Virus record (IMG/VR): IMGVR_UViG_3300030109_003194
Location: 7,266-49,758 of that record
Source: a virus
Strand: one strand, 5' to 3'
Length of the DNA: 42,493 bases
Shown: one piece after another, positions 26,285-34,265 of the stretch
How the letters are laid out: each line of letters starts with the position of its first letter
Position numbering within the stretch: the first letter of the stretch is position 1
Notes under the pieces: generated by a model
Databases searched by the model: none
Told to the model about the DNA's origin: nothing
What the model saw: only the letters and a program-made list of their open reading frames with translations
Made by a program: the position numbers and the translations under genes

Positions 26285-26728
26285 TTATTCAGTTATTCCA
26301 GAACCAGTAAGAGGGAACATTTGCCCTGCTGGTATTCCCGTACACTCGGCAAATACGGTATAAGCACCTGCTGTGGCTAGGCCATCGTTTCTAGAAATGT
26401 AAAGTCTGCTGCACTTGACATTCATTGTCATACTGTCCTTATTAGAAGTAAGAAGAATGTAATGATCGTTCTTTATGACATGACCGCTACCAGTTGCTGC
26501 AAAATGCACTCTAATATCAGGTGCCTCGCCGGAACCTGATGGTCTATTTATCACTGTGATTGATCTGGTGACAGTGGGGAAGTCAATTACATGTTCCATT
26601 CCATTATTAAGAATACTTGAACCAGTAATAAAAGGCATACCAGCGGACTGATATTGTCCCACACTGCCAAGTCCGGGCTTGGGTCCCGATGATATTTGAT
26701 AATTGGTAGTATCTGGGGATATAGCCAT
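26285..26728 (-). CDS. Small virion-associated protein of unknown function (147 aa)
   Basis: A beta-rich 147-aa protein with GLGSVGQYQSAGMPFITGSS near the N-terminus, a VIDFPTVTRSITVINR strand pair, an IRVHFAATG strand and a C-terminal FAECTGIP segment. It lacks a signal peptide or membrane segment. I recall similar proteins as common unknowns in marine T4-type phages. It sits directly upstream of the large fibre-like protein, so it may form its attachment or decorate the capsid. ATG 26728 has GAGGAG upstream, one base after the bS21 stop. Confidence 0.78.
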   Translation of the reverse strand: MAISPDTTNYQISSGPKPGLGSVGQYQSAGMPFITGSSILNNGMEHVIDFPTVTRSITVINRPSGSGEAPDIRVHFAATGSGHVIKNDHYILLTSNKDSMTMNVKCSRLYISRNDGLATAGAYTVFAECTGIPAGQMFPLTGSGITE

Positions 26729-26729
26729 G

Positions 26730-27008
26730 TTATGATCTCCTCTTTATAAACCTGTCCCTAGGCTTAAGTAGTTCATCTCTTCTCTTATTTACCTTATCAA
26801 TGAGTCTTTGTCTGTCTTCTTTTCTTTGTCGGCGCTTTTGACTTGGCGACGTAAAATGCTTACGATAACGACATTCCTCAACAATGCCCTCATTTTTAAC
26901 AAGTTTTCGGAACTTCCTAATCATGCGCTCAGGGTCGTCTCGATGATGTTCTGCACGAACAGTCACACACGGCTCTAAGGGCTGTTGTTTTTTGTTATTT
27001 CTTCTCAT
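26730..27008 (-). CDS. rpsU: Phage-encoded ribosomal protein bS21 homologue
   Basis: Homologue of bacterial small-subunit protein bS21, which binds near the anti-Shine-Dalgarno end of 16S rRNA and affects initiation. In 92 aa, an N-terminal extension precedes CVTVRAEHHRDDPERMIRKF and NEGIVEECRYRKHFTSPSQ, which line up with the E. coli IKVRENEPFDVALRRF and AGVLAEVRRREFYEKPT; a highly basic helix (RRQRKEDRQRLIDKVNKRR) follows. ATG 27008 is chosen because it gives this fit; the longer in-frame extension to 27212 overlaps a real gene in another frame. The binding site is weak (GAGAAAG). It lies among virion genes and is probably expressed late. Confidence 0.88.
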   Translation of the reverse strand: MRRNNKKQQPLEPCVTVRAEHHRDDPERMIRKFRKLVKNEGIVEECRYRKHFTSPSQKRRQRKEDRQRLIDKVNKRRDELLKPRDRFIKRRS

Positions 27009-27012
27009 TATT

Positions 27013-27408
27013 TTACTTTCTCGTTGCTGATGCAACGTTCGACCAGTTGCCGAAGCCTGGTATATTAGATATGTCAACACCCGCATCATTGGGATCAGTG
27101 CCCGCAAGAGCACTCTTTCCATTAGATTCTGTGAGTGGTTTTGTTCCTTCAAAAAGTTCAGGATTTGCAAACTTGTTTTTAGCTGCTTCGTAAGAGTTTG
27201 CCGCAACCGCATCTAGCATCTTTTTTCGAGTGGCTGTCATTTTCTGAGAATTTGCTTGACGAGGTGATACGACCCGATGTTCCTGGACCACTTGTGATGC
27301 TCCTATACCTTGTGCTACTTCAGTCACAATGTTAGCAAGAACGCCTTCCTCAAAGATGACCTCACGGACGCATTCTTTAATAATATTTTTTAGTTCTGAT
27401 TTTTTCAT
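27013..27408 (-). CDS. Small phage protein, MKKSEL-type N-terminus (131 aa)
   Basis: Unknown function. The first 20 residues form an amphipathic helix (KKSELKNIIKECVREVIFEE) like those starting many small proteins of marine T4-type phages; the rest is Ser/Asn/Ala-rich and probably flexible, ending in a PGFGNWSNVASATRK tail. Its stop is 4 bases before the bS21 start, so translation of the two is likely coupled. It lies among virion genes and may be a minor head component. The frame beats the overlapping bS21 extension because of its helix and start quality. Confidence 0.78.
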   Translation of the reverse strand: MKKSELKNIIKECVREVIFEEGVLANIVTEVAQGIGASQVVQEHRVVSPRQANSQKMTATRKKMLDAVAANSYEAAKNKFANPELFEGTKPLTESNGKSALAGTDPNDAGVDISNIPGFGNWSNVASATRK

Positions 27409-27423
27409 TTCTTTCCTTTCCGT

Positions 27424-28485
27424 TTATACTTGATACCACGAAGAGATTGAGGCGGTTGAATAGTATACAAAATTAAGTGAAGTCTTTGCGCTTGGCATGA
27501 ACATGTCAGAGGCACCGGCAAGATTTCCCGCTACCATAATACCAACACTATTCCCGGCACCCATATTACCCTCTATAACAAGAGTAAGTTTTTGTCCGCT
27601 TGTGGTTCCGTTGGGGATATTTAAGGTGTGGACATCCATACCAATTCCAAGATCTTGTCCCGTTATTGAATCCGCATCCAAAAACATCAAACCTGACCCA
27701 ATAGACAAAGTGCTGCTAGTTCCGCTGCCCAGATCTTGGGTAGTGGGGTCGGTCGCATAAGTCGTAGACATCGTGGTGCCTGAGATTTCTAAAGGCGTAG
27801 TAGGAGTGCTCGTATGAATCCCAACATACCCGTTAGTCCCCTCTAGCGTGATACGAGCTTTGTGTCCGCCATTTGTAGAAGTATTGGCTAGCTGAAGATT
27901 ACGATTTGAGTGTCCTGTATTTGGATGAAACGCATCCATAAAAAAGGCATTACCAATCGATCCAGTAAACGTTGCGTTAGCAGATCCCTCTAACCCAATA
28001 GAGCCTATTCGGCGGCCTCTTGCAGAAGTGTCCTGTTCCCCATCTTGATAGAAATCTATAAAAGGATTGTTTTCTTCGCCGTCCGTATTATCATTACCAG
28101 AGTCGGAGATAAGTTTTATACCAACCTCTTTTTTACTTTTCATAATCAAGACAACATCTTTTTCAGCGCCCGAATACGAATCAAACGGGTCAACAATATG
28201 CAAAACAGATTGCGCTGAGTTAGTACCAATCCCAATTCGGCTATTAGCGGCATCGATGTGGAACATATGAGTTTGGTGATTGCTCTCTACTCGGAAGTCT
28301 TTGTCTGCGCCTGATTCGTTGAAAACAGAGGAACCATCAAAATTAACATCGCCAGCAACATCCAGTGTTCCTGTAACTTGCATAATATCAGAAGATTCGT
28401 CGCCAATCTTTACATTGCCATCGGGGTCTACTTTAAAAGCAAAGCCTCCGCTACTGTTTTTTACACCAAAACCAGCAGTTGACAT
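27424..28485 (-). CDS. Second GIGT-type fibre-like virion protein (353 aa)
   Basis: Shorter relative of the 773-aa fibre. It carries VKIGDESSDIMQVTGTLDV, an SRIGIGTNSAQSVLHIVDP unit and an NGYVGIHTSTPTTPLEISG unit, then a C-terminal beta domain with LNIPNGTTSGQKLTLVIEG ending SSWYQV. The NGT-x-(T/S)GQ signature and terminal tryptophan recur in the 773-aa protein, suggesting a common trimerisation or tip domain. Its ATG overlaps the protease stop by one base (TAATG). Same cautions about head or tail attachment apply. Confidence 0.82.
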   Translation of the reverse strand: MSTAGFGVKNSSGGFAFKVDPDGNVKIGDESSDIMQVTGTLDVAGDVNFDGSSVFNESGADKDFRVESNHQTHMFHIDAANSRIGIGTNSAQSVLHIVDPFDSYSGAEKDVVLIMKSKKEVGIKLISDSGNDNTDGEENNPFIDFYQDGEQDTSARGRRIGSIGLEGSANATFTGSIGNAFFMDAFHPNTGHSNRNLQLANTSTNGGHKARITLEGTNGYVGIHTSTPTTPLEISGTTMSTTYATDPTTQDLGSGTSSTLSIGSGLMFLDADSITGQDLGIGMDVHTLNIPNGTTSGQKLTLVIEGNMGAGNSVGIMVAGNLAGASDMFMPSAKTSLNFVYYSTASISSWYQV

Positions 28486-29081
28486 TAGTCACTTCCCAGT
28501 ACGTCATTAAGAGCACGGTTGATCTTATCTGCCTTTGTCAAATGAGTTTTCAATTGACTTTCAGCTACCAAAAAAGCACCAGTTGTGCTGGGTTCTGAAA
28601 CTAGGTCAAAACAAAGAAGCTGGAAGTCATCCTCTACCATAGTAACGCCACCCTTTTGACTTGTTGATCCAAGACCACGACTAGAAATGCCTAGTTGAAC
28701 GCCGCCTTCAACTAGTTGTTTAGCAATCTGTCCGGCTGGGGTGTTGAGAATCTTCATCTTGCCCATCACGTCGTCACCTTTCCACCACACCTCTGTGATA
28801 ACGTGGCTAGCGTTTTTAAGTTCCACAACAGAAGTGTCGGGGTGATCTAGCTCGCCGATGGCTCTACCCTCTTTTACAAGTTTCGTGTAGTTTTTTATTT
28901 CTCGCTCCAGAATTGGGCGGGGATAAATACGACCATTGCCGTTCTCGGCTTCGGCGCATTGGATTTTTCCGGCTACAATAAGATGGGTACCTTGACGATT
29001 TCCTTCACGTTCTTCTTCTGTAAGAAGGTCATCACTATAATCTAAATTCATAAATTCTTGAAGTACATATTTCTTAGTCAT
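28485..29081 (-). CDS. 21: Prohead maturation protease (gp21-like)
   Basis: Cleaves scaffold and capsid propeptides during head maturation. In 198 aa the family signature is clear: NGNGRIYPRPILEREI at 48-63, the catalytic histidine region GELDHPD at 76-82, the catalytic serine region LGISSRGLGS at 130-139 and FDLVSEPSTTGAF at 158-170. Length and motif order match T4 gp21-type serine proteases. ATG 29081 has AAGGAG just downstream of a GC-rich hairpin. In T4 the gene is followed directly by gp22; here a 4.6-kb group of fibre and accessory genes intervenes. Confidence 0.93.
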   Translation of the reverse strand: MTKKYVLQEFMNLDYSDDLLTEEEREGNRQGTHLIVAGKIQCAEAENGNGRIYPRPILEREIKNYTKLVKEGRAIGELDHPDTSVVELKNASHVITEVWWKGDDVMGKMKILNTPAGQIAKQLVEGGVQLGISSRGLGSTSQKGGVTMVEDDFQLLCFDLVSEPSTTGAFLVAESQLKTHLTKADKINRALNDVLGSD

Positions 29082-29096
29082 TTTTATCTCCTTAGA

Positions 29097-29115
29097 GTGC
29101 GGGCGCTACCCGCAC
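29097..29115 (-). promoter_or_regulatory. GC-rich hairpin just upstream of protease ribosome binding site
   Basis: GTGCGGG-5-CCCGCAC is a perfect 7-bp stem with a pentaloop. It lies in the 41-base gap before the protease gene, and the AAGGAG site begins about three bases after the stem. No U tract follows, so it is not a typical terminator; it could stabilise or process the mRNA, or adjust protease translation. Confidence 0.5.
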
Positions 29116-29122
29116 GATACTG

Positions 29123-29467
29123 CTACCCCTGCAACAATTGGTTACTGGTCTTAACATCCATTTTTGCGTCCACATCCCCTTTAGTTCGGTATTCATACTG
29201 AAGTCCTCCGTCTGAGATAAGCATACATAACGCATACGATGTCCCCGAAGATAAACAACCTAACAATAAAGCGTTCACGAAAGAAACATCAAATGTAAAT
29301 AGTTCTGTAAATGGGTTTAGGAGCATAAGAACAACTCCAACCCAGAATCCAACACACATTGGGCAGTGAAAAAAATATTGCTTGGGGCGAATACGGCTAA
29401 GTAGTTTAGAAAAAACTAATATTTGAGTCATCCCATAACTACACAGGATGAAGTAAATCATAGACAT
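29123..29467 (-). CDS. Membrane protein with CPMC motif (114 aa)
   Basis: Probable inner-membrane protein with three hydrophobic segments (about residues 3-20, 40-52 and 62-86) and the motif FHCPMCVGFWVGV at about 33-45, which recalls the DUF1360-type small membrane proteins. The C-terminus is polar (KGDVDAKMDVKTSNQLLQG). Its function in phages is unknown. Its ATG overlaps the previous stop (TGATG). Encoding a membrane protein among head-assembly genes is intriguing because T4 proheads form on the membrane, but a link is unproven. Confidence 0.75.
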   Translation of the reverse strand: MSMIYFILCSYGMTQILVFSKLLSRIRPKQYFFHCPMCVGFWVGVVLMLLNPFTELFTFDVSFVNALLLGCLSSGTSYALCMLISDGGLQYEYRTKGDVDAKMDVKTSNQLLQG

Positions 29468-30009
29468 CAGTAATAGTAGCCATACCCCGCATAAGCGTAA
29501 GATGGAAGTGAATCAGCCGCACCTTCTGGTGTATCTTCATAGGGCTTTATCTCTCCATAAGCAGTAGAGTCTTCATCAGTGGGGTCTGTAAATCTATCTT
29601 CTATATTCTTATCATATTGTTCGGCTTTTTCTTCGTCGTGAGCCGTTTCTTTAATATATTGAGATATTTGATACAGTACTGCTTGTAGGGTATCTACCTC
29701 ACCCTCCTTGGGGTAAGTTGTCTCAACCATACCAAATACTGGTCCGCCTTTCGTCTCACTCGCTTCTGTAACGCCGCCCTTAAACAGGCTATACATAAAA
29801 TCTCTCTGGTAGTCAAAAACATCACGTTCAACATGAGGCTTTGGCATCGTTATTACTTTGCCCTCTTGGGGGGAAACTACAATATCAATATACTTGTGGT
29901 CGTTGATAAGCAAATTACCACCAAGCGTTTTTGTTATCTGTAAAGTGACTGACGCCTGAATCGGTTTCTTTTCTGATTCCTGTGCGCCGATCTTGATCTT
30001 AATTGGCAT
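29467..30009 (-). CDS. Unknown protein in prohead cluster (180 aa)
   Basis: No family recognised. The N-terminal 70 residues look like a beta domain (KIKIGAQE, ASVTLQITKTLGGNLLIN, YIDIVVSPQEGKVITMP); the middle is helical and acidic, and the extreme C-terminus is an odd tyrosine-rich tail (YAYAGYGYYY). It overlaps the preceding gene by 11 bases. Lying between portal and protease, it occupies the place of the T4 gp67/gp68 head-core proteins, so a minor prohead role is plausible. Confidence 0.75.
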   Translation of the reverse strand: MPIKIKIGAQESEKKPIQASVTLQITKTLGGNLLINDHKYIDIVVSPQEGKVITMPKPHVERDVFDYQRDFMYSLFKGGVTEASETKGGPVFGMVETTYPKEGEVDTLQAVLYQISQYIKETAHDEEKAEQYDKNIEDRFTDPTDEDSTAYGEIKPYEDTPEGAADSLPSYAYAGYGYYY

Positions 30010-30826
30010 CTGAGTTGTACTCTCTTGTTAGATTTTGAAGCTTAAGAATTTTCAATATTTCTTTGTCTCCAATCTTAGAAACATTCATTGATTGTATTCT
30101 TTCAAGGACCTTTTTAGTATTTGTAACCATATCTGCATCTTCTGCTACATCTTTCAATGTCAAAGACTTAGACACACTTTCATAAATTCTTTTTAGCTCA
30201 CTACCCACAAATAATCTAAAATCTGCCCTGGATTCGTCAAATGAACTTACATATTTATTTAGAAGCTCTTTTTGTTCTGTAAACAAATTATCATAAGCTT
30301 CGTTAAAGTTGTCTGTAAACGATCTAACAACCAGAGAATCAATTGACTTCATGTCTTCTTTGGTTTCTTCTTTTTGATCTACTAGTCTCTCTATGATTTT
30401 CTGCTCCATGAGAACTCTTGTCTTAACTGGCATTCTATTACCGAACAGTTGACTAATTGAAGCAAGAGACTGATAGTTTGGAACGAAGTTGTTGTAAACC
30501 TCTTTACTCAAATTTTTATTTATTTTTGAGATAACTTTAGACTGTTCTTCAAATATCTTTTGTTGGTCCAAGTCCTCATAGGATTTTTTGGCACGAAACA
30601 CTAACTTTTCGGCTGTATATTTATCTAATCCAGACTTATTACTAAGGGCTTCATAACAATCAAGTTCACGCCCCAAGATACTGCTAGAGCGAAAATGCTC
30701 TTTCAATATTGATTTTATCAATGATGTCTTTTTCTTATTCTTTTCGATAACAGTTTTAGTCAATTCCTTAACCAGAGCCTCAAATAAAAAGGCGGTGTTT
30801 CTTTTTTTGTTATGCTTGACCTTCAT
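29999..30826 (-). CDS. Helical unknown protein in prohead cluster (275 aa)
   Basis: A nearly all-helical, basic-then-acidic protein of 275 aa with long coiled-coil-like stretches (for example around FEEQSKVISKINKNLSKEV). It overlaps the portal gene by 17 bases, indicating translational coupling. The T4 counterpart position is occupied by prohead core proteins gp67/gp68, and a helical core component would fit, but the sequence is too divergent for a confident match. Confidence 0.78.
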   Translation of the reverse strand: MKVKHNKKRNTAFLFEALVKELTKTVIEKNKKKTSLIKSILKEHFRSSSILGRELDCYEALSNKSGLDKYTAEKLVFRAKKSYEDLDQQKIFEEQSKVISKINKNLSKEVYNNFVPNYQSLASISQLFGNRMPVKTRVLMEQKIIERLVDQKEETKEDMKSIDSLVVRSFTDNFNEAYDNLFTEQKELLNKYVSSFDESRADFRLFVGSELKRIYESVSKSLTLKDVAEDADMVTNTKKVLERIQSMNVSKIGDKEILKILKLQNLTREYNSDAN

Positions 30827-32690
30827 CTTTTGTTTCCAATTGCTCTATTAAGCGCTTAATGTTAAACTGAGTCTCGAAAATTAATTTCTCGTCAGATTGT
30901 TGACCTTCTCCAACCGTTCCCCTGGATAAAGGAGCCATTTGACCGTTCCATCCTTTAAATAGGTTTCTCTGAGAGGAGGATGCCAAATTAATGCCAGTCT
31001 TTGATAACTCACTGCGACGGCGAGCGCCTTGGCTCCACTTAGGACTCTTGACTCTCATATATCCATTGTCGTCTCGTTGTCCTGGCTCAGCGTCCGGTTC
31101 GGCAAGAAGAGGTCCTTCATCGGCTGGCTCGTCACCGCCTGCTTCATCTCCGCCTTCAAGGTCACCACCTAGATCACCACCTAGGTCACCACCCAGGTCA
31201 CCGCCGGCATCGCCGCCTTCAGGTGCTGTGCCAGCTTCTTCAATAGCAGCGCCTTGTAGGGCATCTGTATACTGCTCGATTTGAATTCTCTCAATATCCT
31301 CTTCAGCAATCTTAAAGATGTTCCGATAGACCCACTGCTTAGAGAAGTAACCATCAGTTGCTGAACCGGCAACATCGAACTTGACTCTCATATGCTCCAA
31401 CTCTTGCAGTTCTGCAATCTTAGATGGATTGTTTAGGGACAACTTGAAAGACAACAAATCACTTTCTCGATATCCCAAAGTGTAAAGGTGAATAATACAT
31501 ATTTTCTCAAGCTCGGCAACAACAACACGTTGAAGTCTTTGAATGGTACGAGCGAAGCGGATATCCTTTTGGGATAAAGTTGTCTTATCCTCCTGTGCAT
31601 CAGATTGAGCCAGGTATGCTTTGGGTACTTTAAGTGCCGAAAATAACTTATCTCTGAGGTAATTAACATCATCTATGTCGCCTGTGAACTGTCCGCCTGC
31701 TAGCGTCTCAATACGAGTATTGTTAGATGCGCCTCTTACCGGTATATAATAATCCTCATCAATACTCATAGCATTGTAGCGTAAATCAACTCGACCAGAG
31801 TCTTCGTTCACTAGTTGGTTTCGCTTCATTTGGGTCTTTACTTGTTCAATGTATTGTTCCACATCCTCTGCTGCTATATTACCAACGTCAATGTAGAATA
31901 CTCGTCGTTCTGGTGAGCGAACAATACGATAAGCCATCATCGCATCCTCTAGGAGAGTAAGCTGTCGCCAAATGCGTCGAGATGGTTCAAGAACTGAAGT
32001 GCCGTAGGGAACGTACTTGTCATTGCCAAGAACTCGAAAGTGAGATACTTGCCAGTTTTCAAAAGTTACACCTTTTTTACCCTCAGCACTTTGCCAAAAA
32101 TATTGGATATAATTCGGATTGGTTGAATCGGCACCCTCAATGCGCTCCACTTCCCTAACTGGCAACGGAATTACGTTTGTAATCCCCATTTTATCGTCAA
32201 TATCTAGATAGAGATAATAATCACCATACTTACACATACTACGAGACCAACCAAACAAATTAGACTCAACATTAAGAACACTGTATAGCAAAGTATCTAA
32301 GATATCTTTTATCTCTCTATTTTGACAATCGATATTTACCAAAGGATTGAAAGCAGTAGAGGTTGTAATCTCGTCGGCATATATGTCAATTGCAGATGCA
32401 ATCTCAGGCATGTACTCCATCTGTTCAAAATCAGTATATCGAACCTGCTTGTTACGCTGGTACAATACTTTATTATTCATATCTCCAAATGGGTTGTAAT
32501 ATTCTTTTTTCTTGAACTCACGCCCAGTTGAAGATGTGAAAGTGTACTTTTTAATATCACGACGATTAGTACGCACCACAGCGGGTCGGTCATAGTCAAC
32601 GATGGGTCCGCTAAATAATCGAGTTAGACGCCTAAATAAAGCCGACTGATTATTACGAGGATTGTTTGCGTTATTATTATTTTCAGCCAT
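30810..32690 (-). CDS. 20: Portal protein (gp20-like)
   Basis: Dodecameric ring at the DNA entry vertex. In 626 aa the gp20 core is evident: EYYNPFGDMNNKVLYQRNK, MPEIASAIDIYADEITT, then LVNIDCQNREIKDIL, RSPERRVFYIDVGNI and FTGDIDDVNYLRDKLFSALK with VPKAYLAQS. T4 gp20 is 524 aa; the extra length is a Gly/Asp/Glu-rich C-terminal linker (about residues 490-550) containing four near-identical GGDL units, followed by a basic, Ser/Arg-rich end. ATG 32690 follows the terminase stop by 3 bases. The linker is unusual for portals. Confidence 0.95.
   Translation of the reverse strand: MAENNNNANNPRNNQSALFRRLTRLFSGPIVDYDRPAVVRTNRRDIKKYTFTSSTGREFKKKEYYNPFGDMNNKVLYQRNKQVRYTDFEQMEYMPEIASAIDIYADEITTSTAFNPLVNIDCQNREIKDILDTLLYSVLNVESNLFGWSRSMCKYGDYYLYLDIDDKMGITNVIPLPVREVERIEGADSTNPNYIQYFWQSAEGKKGVTFENWQVSHFRVLGNDKYVPYGTSVLEPSRRIWRQLTLLEDAMMAYRIVRSPERRVFYIDVGNIAAEDVEQYIEQVKTQMKRNQLVNEDSGRVDLRYNAMSIDEDYYIPVRGASNNTRIETLAGGQFTGDIDDVNYLRDKLFSALKVPKAYLAQSDAQEDKTTLSQKDIRFARTIQRLQRVVVAELEKICIIHLYTLGYRESDLLSFKLSLNNPSKIAELQELEHMRVKFDVAGSATDGYFSKQWVYRNIFKIAEEDIERIQIEQYTDALQGAAIEEAGTAPEGGDAGGDLGGDLGGDLGGDLEGGDEAGGDEPADEGPLLAEPDAEPGQRDDNGYMRVKSPKWSQGARRRSELSKTGINLASSSQRNLFKGWNGQMAPLSRGTVGEGQQSDEKLIFETQFNIKRLIEQLETKDEGQA
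31160..31207. repeat. Four 12-bp tandem repeats coding GGDL
   Basis: Four adjacent 12-bp units, GGTCACCACCTA and close variants on the plus strand, within the portal gene. They encode the GGDL units of its acidic linker and probably arose by slippage; copy number could vary between strains. Confidence 0.8.
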
Positions 32691-32693
32691 TTA

Positions 32694-34265
32694 TTATCCT
32701 TTAATGATCCAGTTTAGATCATGTTGTTTTCCGTCTATACCTTTAAAAGTTTGCTTCTGAGGTTTATAGCCGTGTTGTCCTTCTATTTTAGTATTCATTG
32801 ATGTGGTAGAAACAGACATACTAGATAGTAACGCCATTTTGTAATCTGCCTCCCGTTTATTAGCTGTCAAAGCTGTATCCCTTACCCAACACCCTATACA
32901 AGCTGCAATAACAAGATCGTCATTGTAACTACGCATGGCTTGTGGTCTTCCATTGTGCCATACAAATGTTTTAATCTCATTAGCAAGACGCATAGAATTA
33001 ATAGTAATTAGTTTATTTCTCACGAATTCTTCAAACTTAGCAATAACAAGTGGTCGAGTTTTCATAGACATGGTAAACCCTGCAACGCCGCCAAGAGACT
33101 GTGCTGTGACTTCATCCACATATTCATGTGTTGATTTTATACTATAATAAAGATTTTTATAATCTAAATCCTGAAGTCTGCTAAGTACTCCTATGCCAAG
33201 AGAGTTATTTTCTATGATTAGCAAAGCATTATTATATTCTGAGGCTATTGAGTGAAGGAGCGGTGCAAACATATCCGGGGTTATCTTTCCTTGATATTCT
33301 GCTACTTGCTCCATGGTCTCAACCTCAAAAGCATGAGCAACACTATAATCAGATCCGTCACCTCGGGCAACGTCCGCAACTAATATATAATCACGATGTG
33401 GTTCAGGCTCTTTCCAAATCCAATAATTTCTATCAAAACCTGTCTTGTGAGAAGGTTCATAAGCACCATCAAGGATTTTCTTCAGATCATCACCATGTAC
33501 TACAGTATCGCCCGAGGCGTTAAAATTACATTCAAGTTCTTGAGCGATCTCACGGCGAGACATATTTCTAGTCTCCTTAGAAAACCAGTCGTTATCTCTC
33601 TCTGGGTGAACGTTCCATGGTAGTTTTATGGTGTGGAAATCATTCTTATTCTCCTCAGCTTCAGTATAAGTTTTATGAAACCAATTACCAACACCATTCG
33701 GAGTTGACAAAGCAATACACCGACCACCAGTAGAAAGTGTAGGATACAAGCCAGCCCACAGTTCGTCAATACCATCAACAAAGGCGGCCTCATCAATTAC
33801 CAAAAGAGACAATGCTTCTGAACGACCTGCATCGCCTGAAGTTGAAGAAGCTTTTACTTGAGACCCATTAGACAATTCAAAAGAATTTCGGTTATCAATA
33901 GCTATGTCAGATATTTTAAGCCAGGAAGGCAAGTTCTTGTGAATAGCCTTAATCTTTTTCACAAGATTGGCGGCGGTGCCAAGCTTGGTTGCCACCACTA
34001 AAACATTCTTATCCTTGTGGAAGAGCATCATCCAGCACACATAAGCGGCAACAGTGGTAGAGATACCTAACTGACGAGCCTTCAAGATGACACTGAATCT
34101 GTTCTCTTTAAAGTCTTGCAAAGCTTCCTCTTGAAAATCATAAAGATCAAAAGGTATAGAACCCCTCATGGGGTGTGAAATTTTTGCGTACTTTTTACAA
34201 AAGAAGGCAGGATCTTTACCGCAGCGGACTATCTCCGCCATCATTTCCTTCTTATTGAGAGCCAT
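32694..34265 (-). CDS. 17: Terminase large subunit (gp17-like)
   Basis: ATPase and nuclease that packages DNA into the prohead through the portal. In 523 aa: Walker A KARQLGIST at 62-70, Walker B LLVIDEAAF at 154-162, coupling motif ALSTPNG at 185-191, and a C-terminal RNase H-like nuclease with DVARGDGSDYS around 298-308, LIIENNSLGIG around 349-359 and YNDDLVIAACIG near the end. Length and motif order match T4 gp17 (610 aa), slightly shorter. ATG directly follows the stop of the upstream gene. No separate small terminase is recognised, though the upstream gene is a candidate by position. Confidence 0.96.
   Translation of the reverse strand: MALNKKEMMAEIVRCGKDPAFFCKKYAKISHPMRGSIPFDLYDFQEEALQDFKENRFSVILKARQLGISTTVAAYVCWMMLFHKDKNVLVVATKLGTAANLVKKIKAIHKNLPSWLKISDIAIDNRNSFELSNGSQVKASSTSGDAGRSEALSLLVIDEAAFVDGIDELWAGLYPTLSTGGRCIALSTPNGVGNWFHKTYTEAEENKNDFHTIKLPWNVHPERDNDWFSKETRNMSRREIAQELECNFNASGDTVVHGDDLKKILDGAYEPSHKTGFDRNYWIWKEPEPHRDYILVADVARGDGSDYSVAHAFEVETMEQVAEYQGKITPDMFAPLLHSIASEYNNALLIIENNSLGIGVLSRLQDLDYKNLYYSIKSTHEYVDEVTAQSLGGVAGFTMSMKTRPLVIAKFEEFVRNKLITINSMRLANEIKTFVWHNGRPQAMRSYNDDLVIAACIGCWVRDTALTANKREADYKMALLSSMSVSTTSMNTKIEGQHGYKPQKQTFKGIDGKQHDLNWIIKG

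Noticed and set aside
27009-27212. N-terminal extension of the bS21 frame
   Set aside because: It overlaps a better gene in another frame, and bS21 similarity begins only after ATG 27008.
31145-31215. Tandem repeats as a possible CRISPR array
   Set aside because: Units are 12 bp, contiguous without spacers, and encode protein.
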